Assembly (NCBI RefSeq): GCF_035944355.1
Contig: NZ_DASZBH010000014.1
Location: 348,144 to 412,143 of the forward strand
DNA: 64,000 nt
Reading direction: 5' to 3'
From: Frateuria_A sp035944355
GTDB lineage: Bacteria > Pseudomonadota > Gammaproteobacteria > Xanthomonadales > Rhodanobacteraceae
Shown here: piece after piece, positions 9,157 to 16,908 of the stretch
How positions within the stretch are numbered: position 1 is the stretch's first letter
Layout: every line of letters starts with the position of its first letter
Position numbers and translations under genes: made by a program
The notes under the pieces: generated by a model
What the model saw: the letters and a program-made list of their open reading frames with translations, nothing else
The model's database searches: none
What the model was told of the DNA's origin: nothing

Positions 9157-10722
9157 ATGCCCAAAAAGCCCCCCGAGCAAACCGCCAAGCTCCTGCTGCG
9201 CCTGGCCCGCCCCGAGGACGTGCCGGCGCTGGTGGACCTGACCGCCCGCGTCTATTCGCCCGAGTGGGGCCACTCGGTCGAGATGCTGCGCTCGCAGCAG
9301 ACGCATTTTCCCGAAGGCCAGTTCATAGTGGAGTACGCCGGCAAAATAGTCGGCTACTGCGCCACCTTCCGCATGGACGAGGCCACGGCGCTCAAGCCGC
9401 ACACCTGGATGCAGATCACCGGCAGCGGCATGGGCTCACGGCACAAGGCCGACGGCGACTGGCTCTACGGCATGGAGGTGGTAGTGCATCCGGACTACCG
9501 CGGCATGCGCATCGGCCAGCGGCTTTACCACGCGCGCAAGCGGCTTTGCATGGACCTGAAGCTGCGCGGCATCGTGTTCGGCGGGCGCGTTCCCGGACTG
9601 GCAAAGCACATCGGCCGCTACGGCAGCGCCGAGGCCTACGTACGGGCGGTCATCAGCGGCGAACGGCGCGACGCCACGCTCAGCTTCCAACTGGCCAACG
9701 GCTTCGAGGTGATCGGGCTGCTGCGCGCCTACGTGCCCTCGGACCACGAATCGCTCGGCTGGGCGGTGCACCTGGTGTGGCGCAACCCGGCGCTGCTCGA
9801 CCACCCGGACATCCCGCCGATCCCCTCGCCGCGGCACCTGCCGGACCTGGTCCGCGTGGCGTCGGTGCAGTACCTGCAGCGGCGGATCCGCTCGTTCGAG
9901 GAATTCGCCACGCAGGTGGAATATTTCACGGATATCGCGGCCGACTACAACGCCGACTTCGTCACTTTCCCCGAGCTGATCACGCTGCAGCTGCTGTCCA
10001 TCGAGAACGAGGAACTCTCGCCGGTGGAGACGATCCGCAAGCTCAGCCAATACACGCCGCAGGTGAAGGAGCTCTTCGGCCGCCTGGCCGTGCGCTACAA
10101 CATCAACATCATCGCCGGCTCGCACCCGACCGAACAGCCCAACGGCGACATCCACAACGTCTGCTACGTGTGCCTGCGCGACGGCTCGCTGCACGAGCGC
10201 GAGAAGCTGCACCCCACGCCCAGCGAGCGCAATGTCTGGAACATCACCGGCGGCGAGGGCGCCGCGACCATCCAGACCGACTGCGGCCCGATCGGGGTGA
10301 TGATCTGCTACGACTCCGAGTTCCCCGAGGTGGCCAGGCACCTCACCGACCAGGGCGCGCTGATCCTGTTCGTGCCCTTCTGCACCGACGTGCGCGAAGG
10401 CTACCTGCGCGTGCGCTACTGCTCGCAGGCACGGGCGATCGAGAACCAGTGCTACGTGGTGCTCTCGGGCAACGTGGGCAACCTGCCGGGCGTGAACAAC
10501 TTCGACATCCAGTACGGGCAGAGCTGCATCCTCACGCCCAGCGACTTTCCGTTCGCGCGCGACGGCGTGGCGGCCGATTCCACCCCCAACATCGAAACCG
10601 TGCTGTTCGCCGATCTGCGTCTGGAGAGCCTGGCCCGCGCACGCAACGCCGGCGCGGTGACCAACCTGAAGGACCGGCGCTTCGATCTGTACGAGATGCG
10701 CTGGCGGCCTTTGCCGCTGTGA
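9157..10722 (+). CDS. GNAT acetyltransferase - carbon-nitrogen hydrolase fusion protein
   Basis: 521 residues. Residues ~10-215 form a GNAT domain (LYGMEVVVHPDYRGMRIGQRLY contains the acetyl-CoA binding V-x-P-x-R-G-x-x-I-G loop). Residues ~230-515 form a nitrilase-superfamily domain with the catalytic triad visible as Glu in VTFPEL, Lys in EREKLHPTP and Cys in MICYDSEFPE. Known bifunctional proteins of this layout exist in many proteobacteria, but their substrates are unsettled. Here it sits between hutF and hutI, divergent from hutF with 100 bases between starts. A role in amide or amine metabolism linked to histidine breakdown is possible but only an inference. ATG 9157 gives the expected N-terminus. 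Confidence 0.85.
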   Translation: MPKKPPEQTAKLLLRLARPEDVPALVDLTARVYSPEWGHSVEMLRSQQTHFPEGQFIVEYAGKIVGYCATFRMDEATALKPHTWMQITGSGMGSRHKADGDWLYGMEVVVHPDYRGMRIGQRLYHARKRLCMDLKLRGIVFGGRVPGLAKHIGRYGSAEAYVRAVISGERRDATLSFQLANGFEVIGLLRAYVPSDHESLGWAVHLVWRNPALLDHPDIPPIPSPRHLPDLVRVASVQYLQRRIRSFEEFATQVEYFTDIAADYNADFVTFPELITLQLLSIENEELSPVETIRKLSQYTPQVKELFGRLAVRYNINIIAGSHPTEQPNGDIHNVCYVCLRDGSLHEREKLHPTPSERNVWNITGGEGAATIQTDCGPIGVMICYDSEFPEVARHLTDQGALILFVPFCTDVREGYLRVRYCSQARAIENQCYVVLSGNVGNLPGVNNFDIQYGQSCILTPSDFPFARDGVAADSTPNIETVLFADLRLESLARARNAGAVTNLKDRRFDLYEMRWRPLPL

Positions 10723-10764
10723 CGCCCCGCGAAGTGCGCGCCTACTTTCGGCGATAATCGGCCG

Positions 10765-12195
10765 ATGCTCTCATCCAACCCGCGCCTGCAGGCCCTGCTC
10801 GGCCACGAGTTCTTCGCCCCCCACCAGTGGAAGCGGCGCATCGCGCTGTGGAGCGGCGCCGTGCTGGTGGCCCTGGCCGCGATCCTGTTCGCCAAGGCGA
10901 GCACATGGGCTTACCACCTGTTCCTGCACATACTGACGTATGGCGCGTGGATCCCGCTGATCCTGACGCCGGCGGTGTTCGGCCTGCTGTCATGGGTCAC
11001 CGCCGGACGCATGCGTGCCACCCGCGGCAGCGGCATCCCGCAGGCGATCGCCACGCTGCACGTGGAAGACGAGCGCTTCCGGCAGACGATGCTGGCGCTG
11101 CCGGTCGCCGCCGGCAAGATGCTGCTCACCCTGATCGCGCTGGCGGCCGGGGCCTCGATCGGGCGCGAGGGCCCGACGGTGCACGTGGGTGCGGGGTTGT
11201 TCTACAGCTTCGCGCGGCGCTTCGGCTTCAGCGACCCGAAGGCGGCTTCGCGCTTCATCCTTGCCGGCGGCGCGGCGGGCATCGCCGCGGCCTTCAATAC
11301 GCCGCTGGCCGGCGTGGTATTCGCCATCGAGGAACTGGCCGGCACCTTCGAGCATCGCTTCAGTGGCCTGCTGCTCACCGCCGTGATCGTCGGCGGCGTG
11401 GTGTCGCTGGGCATCATGGGCAACTACGCCTATTTCGGCACGGTGCAGGCGAGCCTGCCGCTGGGCCATGCCTGGCTGGCGGTACTGCTGTGCGGCATCG
11501 TCTGCGGCCTGCTCGGCGGCCTGTTCGCGCGGCTGATCCTGCTCAGCAAGCGTGGGCCGCTGGCGCAGGTCGGCGCGCTGCGTGCCCGCTGGCCGGTCGC
11601 CTTCGCCACCGGGTGCGGGCTGGTGCTGGCGGTGCTGGGCGTGCTGTTCCACGGCTCGGTCTACGGCACCGGCTACGACCAGGCGCGTGCGATCGTGCAG
11701 CAGGCCGCGGTGACGCCGGGCGAAAGCTTCGGCCTGGCCAAGCTCGCCGCCAACGTGGTCTCGTACTGGGCCGGCATTCCCGGCGGCATCTTTTCCCCGG
11801 CGTTGGCCGTAGGCGCCGGGCTGGGCCAGAACATCGCGCATTTCCTTCCCGGCGTGCCGGCCGCGGCGGTGGTGCTGCTGGGCATGAGCGCCTACCTGTC
11901 GGGCGTCACCGGTGCGCCGCTCACGTCGGCGGTGATCGCCATGGAGCTGACCGCCAACCAGGCGATGATCATTCCGGTCATGGCCGCCTGCCTGCTGGCC
12001 CGCGCGGCCGCGTCGCTGCTCAGTCCCACGCCGGTCTACAAAGATTTCGCCGAACGGCTGGTGCAGGAGTTCGAGCGCCAGCAGGCGGCGCACCGGGCCG
12101 GGTCGGGGAAGCCGGTCGAGCACGTCGGCCCGAGCAGCGCCTTCGACGAACCGGCGGCTCCTCCGGACGAGCCGCCCCCGGTGGCCAAGCCATGA
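10765..12195 (+). CDS. clcA: ClC-family chloride channel / H+-Cl- antiporter
   Basis: 476 residues, all helices of a ClC transporter. The selectivity-filter motifs are present: GSGIPQ (first), GREGP (second, with the gating Glu) and GIPGGIFSPALAVG (third). IEELAGTFEHRF carries the internal proton-pathway Glu, and a Tyr occurs in the C-terminal PTPVYKDF, where the Cl-coordinating Tyr is expected. The presence of both glutamates favours an exchanger over a passive channel. The last ~45 residues are a polar Pro/Ala/Glu tail with no CBS domain. It overlaps hutI by ATGA, so the two are translationally coupled. How chloride/proton exchange serves histidine catabolism is not evident. Confidence 0.88.
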   Translation: MLSSNPRLQALLGHEFFAPHQWKRRIALWSGAVLVALAAILFAKASTWAYHLFLHILTYGAWIPLILTPAVFGLLSWVTAGRMRATRGSGIPQAIATLHVEDERFRQTMLALPVAAGKMLLTLIALAAGASIGREGPTVHVGAGLFYSFARRFGFSDPKAASRFILAGGAAGIAAAFNTPLAGVVFAIEELAGTFEHRFSGLLLTAVIVGGVVSLGIMGNYAYFGTVQASLPLGHAWLAVLLCGIVCGLLGGLFARLILLSKRGPLAQVGALRARWPVAFATGCGLVLAVLGVLFHGSVYGTGYDQARAIVQQAAVTPGESFGLAKLAANVVSYWAGIPGGIFSPALAVGAGLGQNIAHFLPGVPAAAVVLLGMSAYLSGVTGAPLTSAVIAMELTANQAMIIPVMAACLLARAAASLLSPTPVYKDFAERLVQEFERQQAAHRAGSGKPVEHVGPSSAFDEPAAPPDEPPPVAKP

Positions 12196-13421
12196 GTCTT
12201 TCCCGCTGGGACCACTTGTTGCTCGACGCTACGCTGGCGACGTTCGCCGGCGAGCGCCCTTTCGGGCTGATCGAGTCCGCCGCGCTGGCGATCAAGGATG
12301 GCCGCATCGCCTGGTTGGGTTCGGTGGGCGACCTGCCGGGCGCACCTGAGGCATTGGCCGCATCCGTCGAACGGCTGGACGGCGCGCTGGTCACCCCTGG
12401 GCTGATCGACTGCCACACGCACCTGGTCTTCGGCGGCGATCGCGCGCACGAGTTCGACCTGCGCCTTAACGGCGCCAGCTACGAAGAGATCGCCAAAGCC
12501 GGCGGCGGCATCGCCTCCACCGTGCGCGCCACCCGCGAGGCCGACGAGGACGAGCTCCTGCGCCAGAGCCTGCCGCGTGCGCAGGCCCTGCTGCGCGATG
12601 GCGTGACCACGCTGGAGATCAAGTCGGGCTACGGACTGGACCTGCCCACCGAGCGGCGCATGCTGCGCGCCGCAAGGCACCTCGGCGAGACGCTCGGCAT
12701 CACCGTCCGCACCAGTTTCCTGGGCCTGCATGCGCTGCCGCCGGAGTACCGCGAGCGCCGCGCGGACTATGTGGCGCAGGTGAGCGAGTCGATGCTGCCC
12801 GCATTGGCCGCCGAGGGCCTGGTCGATGCGGTGGACGCCTTCTGCGAGGGCATCGGTTTCAGCCGCGAGGAAACCGCGCGCGTGTTCGAACGCGCGCAGG
12901 CGCTGGGCCTGCCGGTCAAGCTGCACGCGGAACAGCTTTCCGATCTCGACGGCGCCGCGCTGGTCGCCCATTACCAGGGGCTGTCGGCTGACCATCTGGA
13001 ACACCTGAGCGACTCGGGAGTGCGCGCCATGGCGGCCGCCGGGACCGTGGCCGTGCTGCTGCCCGGGGCCTTCTACGCGCTGCGCGAAACCCGTCTGCCG
13101 CCGATCGGCGCGCTGCGCGCGCACGGCGTCCCGATCGCCATCGCCACCGACTGCAATCCCGGCACCTCGCCGCTGCTCTCGCTGCGGCTGGCGGCCAACA
13201 TGGCATGCACGCTGTTCCGGCTCACGCCGGAGGAGGCGCTGCGCGGCATCACCATCAATGCCGCCCGTGCGCTGGGCCTGGCCGATCGCGGCACGCTCGC
13301 CGTGGGCCAGCGCGCGGATCTGGCGGTATGGCACGCACGGCAGCCGGCGCAACTGTGCTACTGGATCGGTGGCGCGCTACTGCGCAGCGCCTGGGCCGGT
13401 GGCGTCCGGATCGTCACCTAG
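12192..13421 (+). CDS. hutI: Imidazolonepropionase
   Basis: 409 residues, starting inside the stop of the ClC gene (ATGA). Amidohydrolase motifs: LIDCHTHLVFGGDRAHEF (HxH metal site), EIKSGYGLD, KLHAEQLSD (third His), ADHLEHL, and ATDCNPGTSP (the metal-site Asp and the HutI-specific NPGTSP). It hydrolyses 4-imidazolone-5-propionate to N-formimidoyl-L-glutamate, the substrate of HutF encoded divergently at 7677-9056. Length is typical for HutI (about 400). No separate promoter is visible between the ClC gene and hutI, and no clear terminator follows. Confidence 0.93.
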   Translation: MSLSRWDHLLLDATLATFAGERPFGLIESAALAIKDGRIAWLGSVGDLPGAPEALAASVERLDGALVTPGLIDCHTHLVFGGDRAHEFDLRLNGASYEEIAKAGGGIASTVRATREADEDELLRQSLPRAQALLRDGVTTLEIKSGYGLDLPTERRMLRAARHLGETLGITVRTSFLGLHALPPEYRERRADYVAQVSESMLPALAAEGLVDAVDAFCEGIGFSREETARVFERAQALGLPVKLHAEQLSDLDGAALVAHYQGLSADHLEHLSDSGVRAMAAAGTVAVLLPGAFYALRETRLPPIGALRAHGVPIAIATDCNPGTSPLLSLRLAANMACTLFRLTPEEALRGITINAARALGLADRGTLAVGQRADLAVWHARQPAQLCYWIGGALLRSAWAGGVRIVT

Positions 13422-13523
13422 AGGCGAACCGGAACCCACCTTCGCGCCAAGTCCGTGACAGGGCCGCCCGGCCTAATCAGGTGCCGGAGCGATGCAGCAA
13501 AACATGCCGTCCCGCGCCGACGG

Positions 13524-13712
13524 CTACGGTTCCGGCGTCTTGGCGGGGATGAACGGCGATACCGGATCGCTGGCGGGGAAGGTCTCTTCCACCGCCTCGT
13601 CGGTGAGATCGCTCTCGTGGGCCTTGCGGCCTTTCCGCTCGTTCTCCGTCTCCGGCCGTTGCGGCGCGACATGGTCGGGGTGCCTGATGTCTTTGCGGTC
13701 GTGGCTGCTCAT
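13524..13712 (-). CDS. Internal in-frame small protein with EETFPASDP motif
   Basis: An in-frame ATG at 13712 inside the 3' end of the hydrolase gene would give a 62-residue protein. It is highly charged in the middle (RPETENERKGRKAHESDLT) and ends in DEAVEETFPASDPVSP plus a short tail. Small proteins with this DEAxEETFPASDP motif exist as independent genes, as far as I recall. GGAG lies 8 bases ahead of the internal ATG, so independent initiation is plausible. Either the gene has lost the stop that once separated it from the hydrolase, or both a fused and a free form are made. Function is unknown. Confidence 0.45.
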   Translation of the reverse strand: MSSHDRKDIRHPDHVAPQRPETENERKGRKAHESDLTDEAVEETFPASDPVSPFIPAKTPEP

Positions 13713-14336
13713 GGTGTGGCTCCGCTGGGTGTTGTTCCATTCCGGCAGGCGCGCGTCGATGCGTGTGATGTCGGCCTTGGCAACCTCCTGCATGCAAGCG
13801 AGGGCGCGCTGGTTGCGCAAGGGCGTCTGCGATGCGATGCCGTCGGCCGGCGCCCACAGGGGAAAACCGCGCATCTGCGCATCCAGCGCGGTGCGTAGCA
13901 CGCAATCGTCGCCGGCGATGCCGACCACGGCCAGCGCCTGCACGCCGAGCTTTTCGATCAGCGTGGACAGCGGCGTCTCGTAGAACGCCGAATGCCGCGG
14001 CTTGAGCACGAAATAGTCATCGACGCCAGGCAGCAGGCCGTCGCTCAATGCCGCGCCCCGCGAACCGACGCGCCGGCAATGTTCGATGATCTTGGCCAGG
14101 TCGGCATGCCAGCGCCCGAAGTTGTCGTTGGCATAGATCACCGGCAATCCGCGCGTGTGGTACCAGTCCCGTAGGTGGGCGATGGCGCTGGCCGCCGGCA
14201 TCGCCTGCTCCAGTAGCGCTTCGCCGCCGTCGAACTCGAGGTCGTTGAGCATGTCCACGATCAGCAAGGCGCTGCGCGAGGGTTCAAACCGCGCATCGTT
14301 GTCGGTCAGGACGGTGCTGTTGCCCATGGCCGCCAT
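13524..14336 (-). CDS. Isochorismatase-like cysteine hydrolase with C-terminal extension
   Basis: 270 residues. Residues 20-200 are an isochorismatase-fold hydrolase: Asp28 in LLIVDMLND, Lys112 in LKPRHSAFYETPL and Cys145 in GIAGDDCVLRTA form the expected catalytic triad. The substrate is probably a small amide or related compound; the true reaction is unknown. From residue 209 the frame runs without a stop into a separate-looking 62-residue module (MSSHDRKDIRH...DEAVEETFPASDP) that occurs elsewhere as a free-standing small protein (see the entry at 13524-13712). The start overlaps the stop of the hemerythrin gene (TGATG), so the two are coupled. A second in-frame ATG lies three codons downstream (14327). 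Confidence 0.8.
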   Translation of the reverse strand: MAAMGNSTVLTDNDARFEPSRSALLIVDMLNDLEFDGGEALLEQAMPAASAIAHLRDWYHTRGLPVIYANDNFGRWHADLAKIIEHCRRVGSRGAALSDGLLPGVDDYFVLKPRHSAFYETPLSTLIEKLGVQALAVVGIAGDDCVLRTALDAQMRGFPLWAPADGIASQTPLRNQRALACMQEVAKADITRIDARLPEWNNTQRSHTMSSHDRKDIRHPDHVAPQRPETENERKGRKAHESDLTDEAVEETFPASDPVSPFIPAKTPEP

Positions 14337-14803
14337 CAGCCCGCCTGCGCCCTTTTCTTGAGTTCCAGCTTGCGCTGCGCCATCTGCTCGCCGAGTTCCT
14401 CCAGCGTCTTCTTGCTCATCAGCGCCTTGGCGCGCTTGAACATCTCCTTCTCTTCCTCGTTGGCGTGGTGCTCGAACAGCTCCTTCAGCACCTTGGCGCG
14501 ACCGGAGAATTTCTCGCTGTCGGCGTCGGTCTTGAGCAGGTCCGGCAGCACCAGGTCACCGGCGGCGCGATGTTCCTCGAGGGCCTCGAAATACATCTGG
14601 GCGTCGTCCTTGCCGTCGCCCGAATTCTTGAAGGCCGGATAGAAGATTTCCTCCTCGATGGTGTTGTGCACCGTGAGGTTGGTCTGGATCTTCTCGAGCA
14701 GCTCCTTCCGCTTCTTCACGGCACGGGTGGTGGTGCCAGAGAGCTCCTCCAGCAGCGCACGCATGTTCTTGTGGTCCTGCGTCAAAAGCTCGATTGCGTT
14801 CAT
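14336..14803 (-). CDS. Hemerythrin/HHE domain protein
   Basis: 155 residues, almost entirely helical and charged. Candidate di-iron ligands appear in the family order: His in LLTQDHKNM, His and Glu in TVHNTIEEEIFYP, His in LEEHRAAGD, and HH plus Glu in LFEHHANEEEKEMF. HHE proteins bind a di-iron centre and respond to oxygen, NO or oxidative stress. It is a cytoplasmic single-domain protein. It is the first gene of a two-gene unit, since its TGA overlaps the hydrolase ATG. The bTHX gene upstream on the same strand is cut off by a terminator at 14891-14919. Confidence 0.87.
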   Translation of the reverse strand: MNAIELLTQDHKNMRALLEELSGTTTRAVKKRKELLEKIQTNLTVHNTIEEEIFYPAFKNSGDGKDDAQMYFEALEEHRAAGDLVLPDLLKTDADSEKFSGRAKVLKELFEHHANEEEKEMFKRAKALMSKKTLEELGEQMAQRKLELKKRAQAG

Positions 14804-14890
14804 GTGCGCTCCGTCGTGCCCCTGCTCGGGAACACTTCCATGGCTGCGGTGAAGCGCGTGTCTTCCGGGCTTGAATGCATGCCGAACCGC

Positions 14891-14919
14891 AAAAACAAAA
14901 ACCCCCGCGCGAGCGGGGG
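14891..14919 (-). terminator. Rho-independent terminator after the bTHX gene
   Basis: On the minus strand a 7-bp stem (CCCCCGC / GCGGGGG) with a TCGC loop is followed by TTTTTGTTTTTG. It lies about 30 bases past the stop of the bTHX gene and upstream of the hemerythrin gene, so it separates two transcription units. Confidence 0.85.
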
Positions 14920-14948
14920 TTCTGCAATCGGCAAGCAGGAAGAGCCGC

Positions 14949-15110
14949 TCAGGCGGACTTCTTCCTCGGCGCGGCCTTCTTGGCGGCGGCCGGCTTGGTC
15001 ACGGTCGCCTTGGCGCCGACCACGGCCGGCTGCGCGTCATGCGCGCGGGTGTTGCCGTAGCTGCCGCGGTAGGTCTTGCCGCGACGGGTCTTGCGATCGC
15101 CCTTACCCAT
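14949..15110 (-). CDS. 30S ribosomal protein bTHX
   Basis: 53 residues from ATG 15110, preceded by AGGAGTTCCC. The first half, MGKGDRKTRRGKTYRGSYG, is the hallmark of the Thx (bS31) family, a very small basic protein at the top of the 30S head. The second half is an Ala/Lys-rich tail (KKAAPRKKSA), like the longer gammaproteobacterial versions. A strong terminator follows the stop. The in-frame extension upstream of 15110 has no family resemblance and was not used. Confidence 0.85.
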   Translation of the reverse strand: MGKGDRKTRRGKTYRGSYGNTRAHDAQPAVVGAKATVTKPAAAKKAAPRKKSA

Positions 15111-15214
15111 GGGAACTCCTTGATTCGTAATGCGTGAATGGCCGGACATCGTAGCAGCGGCCGGGTAAAGCGCAAGAGCTTCGCCAATGCCCTCCGGCAC
15201 CCCGCGGCATGCGG

Positions 15215-16198
15215 TCAACGGTGCCCGTGCCCCAGGCAGTCGCGCACCCGGTCGGTGCACGGACCGGCATCGACCTGAACGGTCACGTGCAGGATGCCGA
15301 AGCGCTGGCGCAGCAATGCATGGATCGCCGTCACGGCCGCCCCGCCGTCGCCATCGTCCACCTGCGCGTGCAGCGTGGCCATGCGCGAGCCGGAGGCGAG
15401 CTGCCAGACGTGCAGGTGGTGGATGTCGAGGATCGAGCCATCGGCCTGCCGCAGCGCCTGCTCGACCTCGCCGACATCGAGATCCTCGGGCACGCCTTCG
15501 AGCAGGATGTGCGCCGATTTGCGCAGCAGCCGCCAGGCGTTGCCCAGTATCAACAGCGACACCAGCAGCGAAAGCACCGGGTCGGCCCAGTTCCAGTGCA
15601 GCCAGCGCACGGCCAGTGCCGCCAGCACCGCGCCGACCGAGCCGAGCAGGTCGCCCAGCACGTGCAGGCTGGCGCTGGCCATGTTGACGTCGTCGTGCGC
15701 ATGGCCGTGCAGGATGCGCAGCACCAGCAGGTTCACCAGCAGGCCGACCACCGCCACCGCCAGCATCACGCCGGAGAGGATCGCGCCCGGATGCATCAGG
15801 CGCACCGCCGCCTCGTAGGCGATGAAACCGACCAGTACGAACTGGGTCAGCGCGTTGACGAAGCCGGCGAGCACCTCCAGCCGTCCATAGCCATAGCTGC
15901 GGCGGGCATCGGCCGGGCGCAGGGCCAGCCGTGCGCCGGCGAAAGCCAGCGCGAGCGCGAGTGCGTCGACCATCATGTGGCCGGCATCGGCGAGCAGCGC
16001 GAGCGAGCCCGACCAGAAGCCGCCGACCGCCTCGGCCAGCAGCATCAGCAGGGTCAGCAGGAAAGCGAGCAGCAGCTTGCGACCGCGCAGATGGCCGTCC
16101 TGATCGTCGTGACCGTGACCGTGACCGTGACCGTGATCGTGATCGTGATCGTGATCGTGATCGTGATCGTGAGAATGTTGCGGGAGAGCGTGAGTCAT
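15215..16198 (-). CDS. Cation diffusion facilitator (CzcD/ZitB-like Zn2+ efflux)
   Basis: 327 residues. The first ~36 residues are a metal-binding tail of alternating His-Asp and His-Gly pairs, encoded by a hexanucleotide repeat. Six transmembrane segments follow, with the CDF transport site visible as ADAGHMMVD in TM2 and SLHVLGD in TM5. A second His-rich loop (ILHGHAHDD) lies between TM4 and TM5. The cytoplasmic C-terminal domain (LEGVPEDLDVGEVEQAL, HHLHVWQL) is typical. The protein exports Zn2+ (possibly Co2+ or Cd2+) in exchange for protons. It lies 47 bases downstream of the MerC-like gene and close to zur, forming a zinc-homeostasis neighbourhood. Confidence 0.9.
   Translation of the reverse strand: MTHALPQHSHDHDHDHDHDHDHGHGHGHGHDDQDGHLRGRKLLLAFLLTLLMLLAEAVGGFWSGSLALLADAGHMMVDALALALAFAGARLALRPADARRSYGYGRLEVLAGFVNALTQFVLVGFIAYEAAVRLMHPGAILSGVMLAVAVVGLLVNLLVLRILHGHAHDDVNMASASLHVLGDLLGSVGAVLAALAVRWLHWNWADPVLSLLVSLLILGNAWRLLRKSAHILLEGVPEDLDVGEVEQALRQADGSILDIHHLHVWQLASGSRMATLHAQVDDGDGGAAVTAIHALLRQRFGILHVTVQVDAGPCTDRVRDCLGHGHR
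16109..16168. repeat. Hexanucleotide repeat encoding the His-rich tail
   Basis: Ten uninterrupted hexamers: four GTGACC followed by six GTGATC on the plus strand. Read on the minus strand they encode four Gly-His and six Asp-His pairs of the CDF transporter N-terminus. Any gain or loss of a unit stays in frame, so the number of metal-binding histidines can vary by slippage. Confidence 0.9.
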
Positions 16199-16245
16199 CG
16201 CGCCATCCTAGGAACGCCTCACCGCGTTACACAATCACCGCGTGC

Positions 16246-16668
16246 TCAGTGCACGCAGCCAGGCCCGTGCACGTGCGGTTGCCGCCGGTCGATGCGCAGG
16301 TTGACGAAATGCGCGCTCGCCAGCAGCACGCCGCCACAAGTCACCAACGTGGCGTGCAAAGCGAGCTGGTACTGCTCGGCCACCGTCACGCCCAACAACA
16401 GCAGGGACAACCCCGGAAACGCCAGCATCAACGGTACCGGCCGGTGATGCCGGCGATAGCCGTTGACCAGCGTCAGCAGCGCCAGCGCACAGGCGAACAC
16501 CACGAAAGCCCGCTCGAAACGAACGTCGGCGAGGAACTGCAGCCCCAGCAGCGGCAGCAGCGCCAGCACGAACGGAAGCACCGCACAATGGACTGCGCAG
16601 AGAAACGAAGCGACGGCGCCGAAGCGATCGGCGGTCTGCCATGCGCGTGAGGGTGGCGGCTGGGCCAT
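16246..16668 (-). CDS. MerC-domain membrane protein
   Basis: 140 residues from ATG 16668 (150 if ATG 16698 is used). Four hydrophobic segments. The first carries the MerC signature with a Cys pair (FLCAVHCAVLP). The C-terminus is His-rich (RQPHVHGPGCVH). MerC was named for mercuric-ion uptake, but chromosomal members near Zur are more likely to handle other metals. I prefer the inner start because the candidate Zur operator at 16698-16712 covers the outer ATG; neither start has a strong ribosome-binding site. It lies downstream of zur on the same strand, separated from it by a strong terminator, and upstream of the CDF gene. Confidence 0.75.
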   Translation of the reverse strand: MAQPPPSRAWQTADRFGAVASFLCAVHCAVLPFVLALLPLLGLQFLADVRFERAFVVFACALALLTLVNGYRRHHRPVPLMLAFPGLSLLLLGVTVAEQYQLALHATLVTCGGVLLASAHFVNLRIDRRQPHVHGPGCVH

Positions 16669-16697
16669 CGATGGCGTCCATGGAGGAACGCCGACCA

Positions 16698-16712
16698 TGT
16701 TACTTTATAACG
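16698..16712. promoter_or_regulatory. Zur-box-like palindrome upstream of the MerC-like gene
   Basis: TGTTACTTTATAACG is a 7-1-7 near-palindrome. Compared with the gammaproteobacterial Zur consensus TGTTATANTATAACA, as I recall it, 12 of 15 positions agree. On the minus strand it contains TATAAA, which could serve as a -10 element, so a bound repressor would block polymerase. The zur gene itself lies 200 bases upstream, which supports the reading. Confidence 0.5.
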
Positions 16713-16856
16713 CGACCGACTGTCATCGTCCCGCAACCGCCGGTCAACCGGGCGGCCATGGCGGCGTTCTAGCCTGATCGGACACCGGACCCGCTGCCTG
16801 CCATCGGGTCGACGATTTTCCGGTGCGGCAACGTTCCCTCCCCGCCAACACCGGGA

Positions 16857-16895
16857 AAACCGCGGGGCGCGATACGGGATGTATCGCGCCCCGCA
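16857..16895 (-). terminator. Strong hairpin terminator after zur
   Basis: A 14-bp perfect stem (GCGGGGCGCGATAC / GTATCGCGCCCCGC) begins 14 bases past the zur stop. On the minus strand it is followed by GGTTTT, on the plus strand by ACCTTTT, so it may work in both directions. It isolates zur from the MerC-like gene. Confidence 0.8.
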
Positions 16896-16908
16896 CCTTT
16901 TCCGCCGC

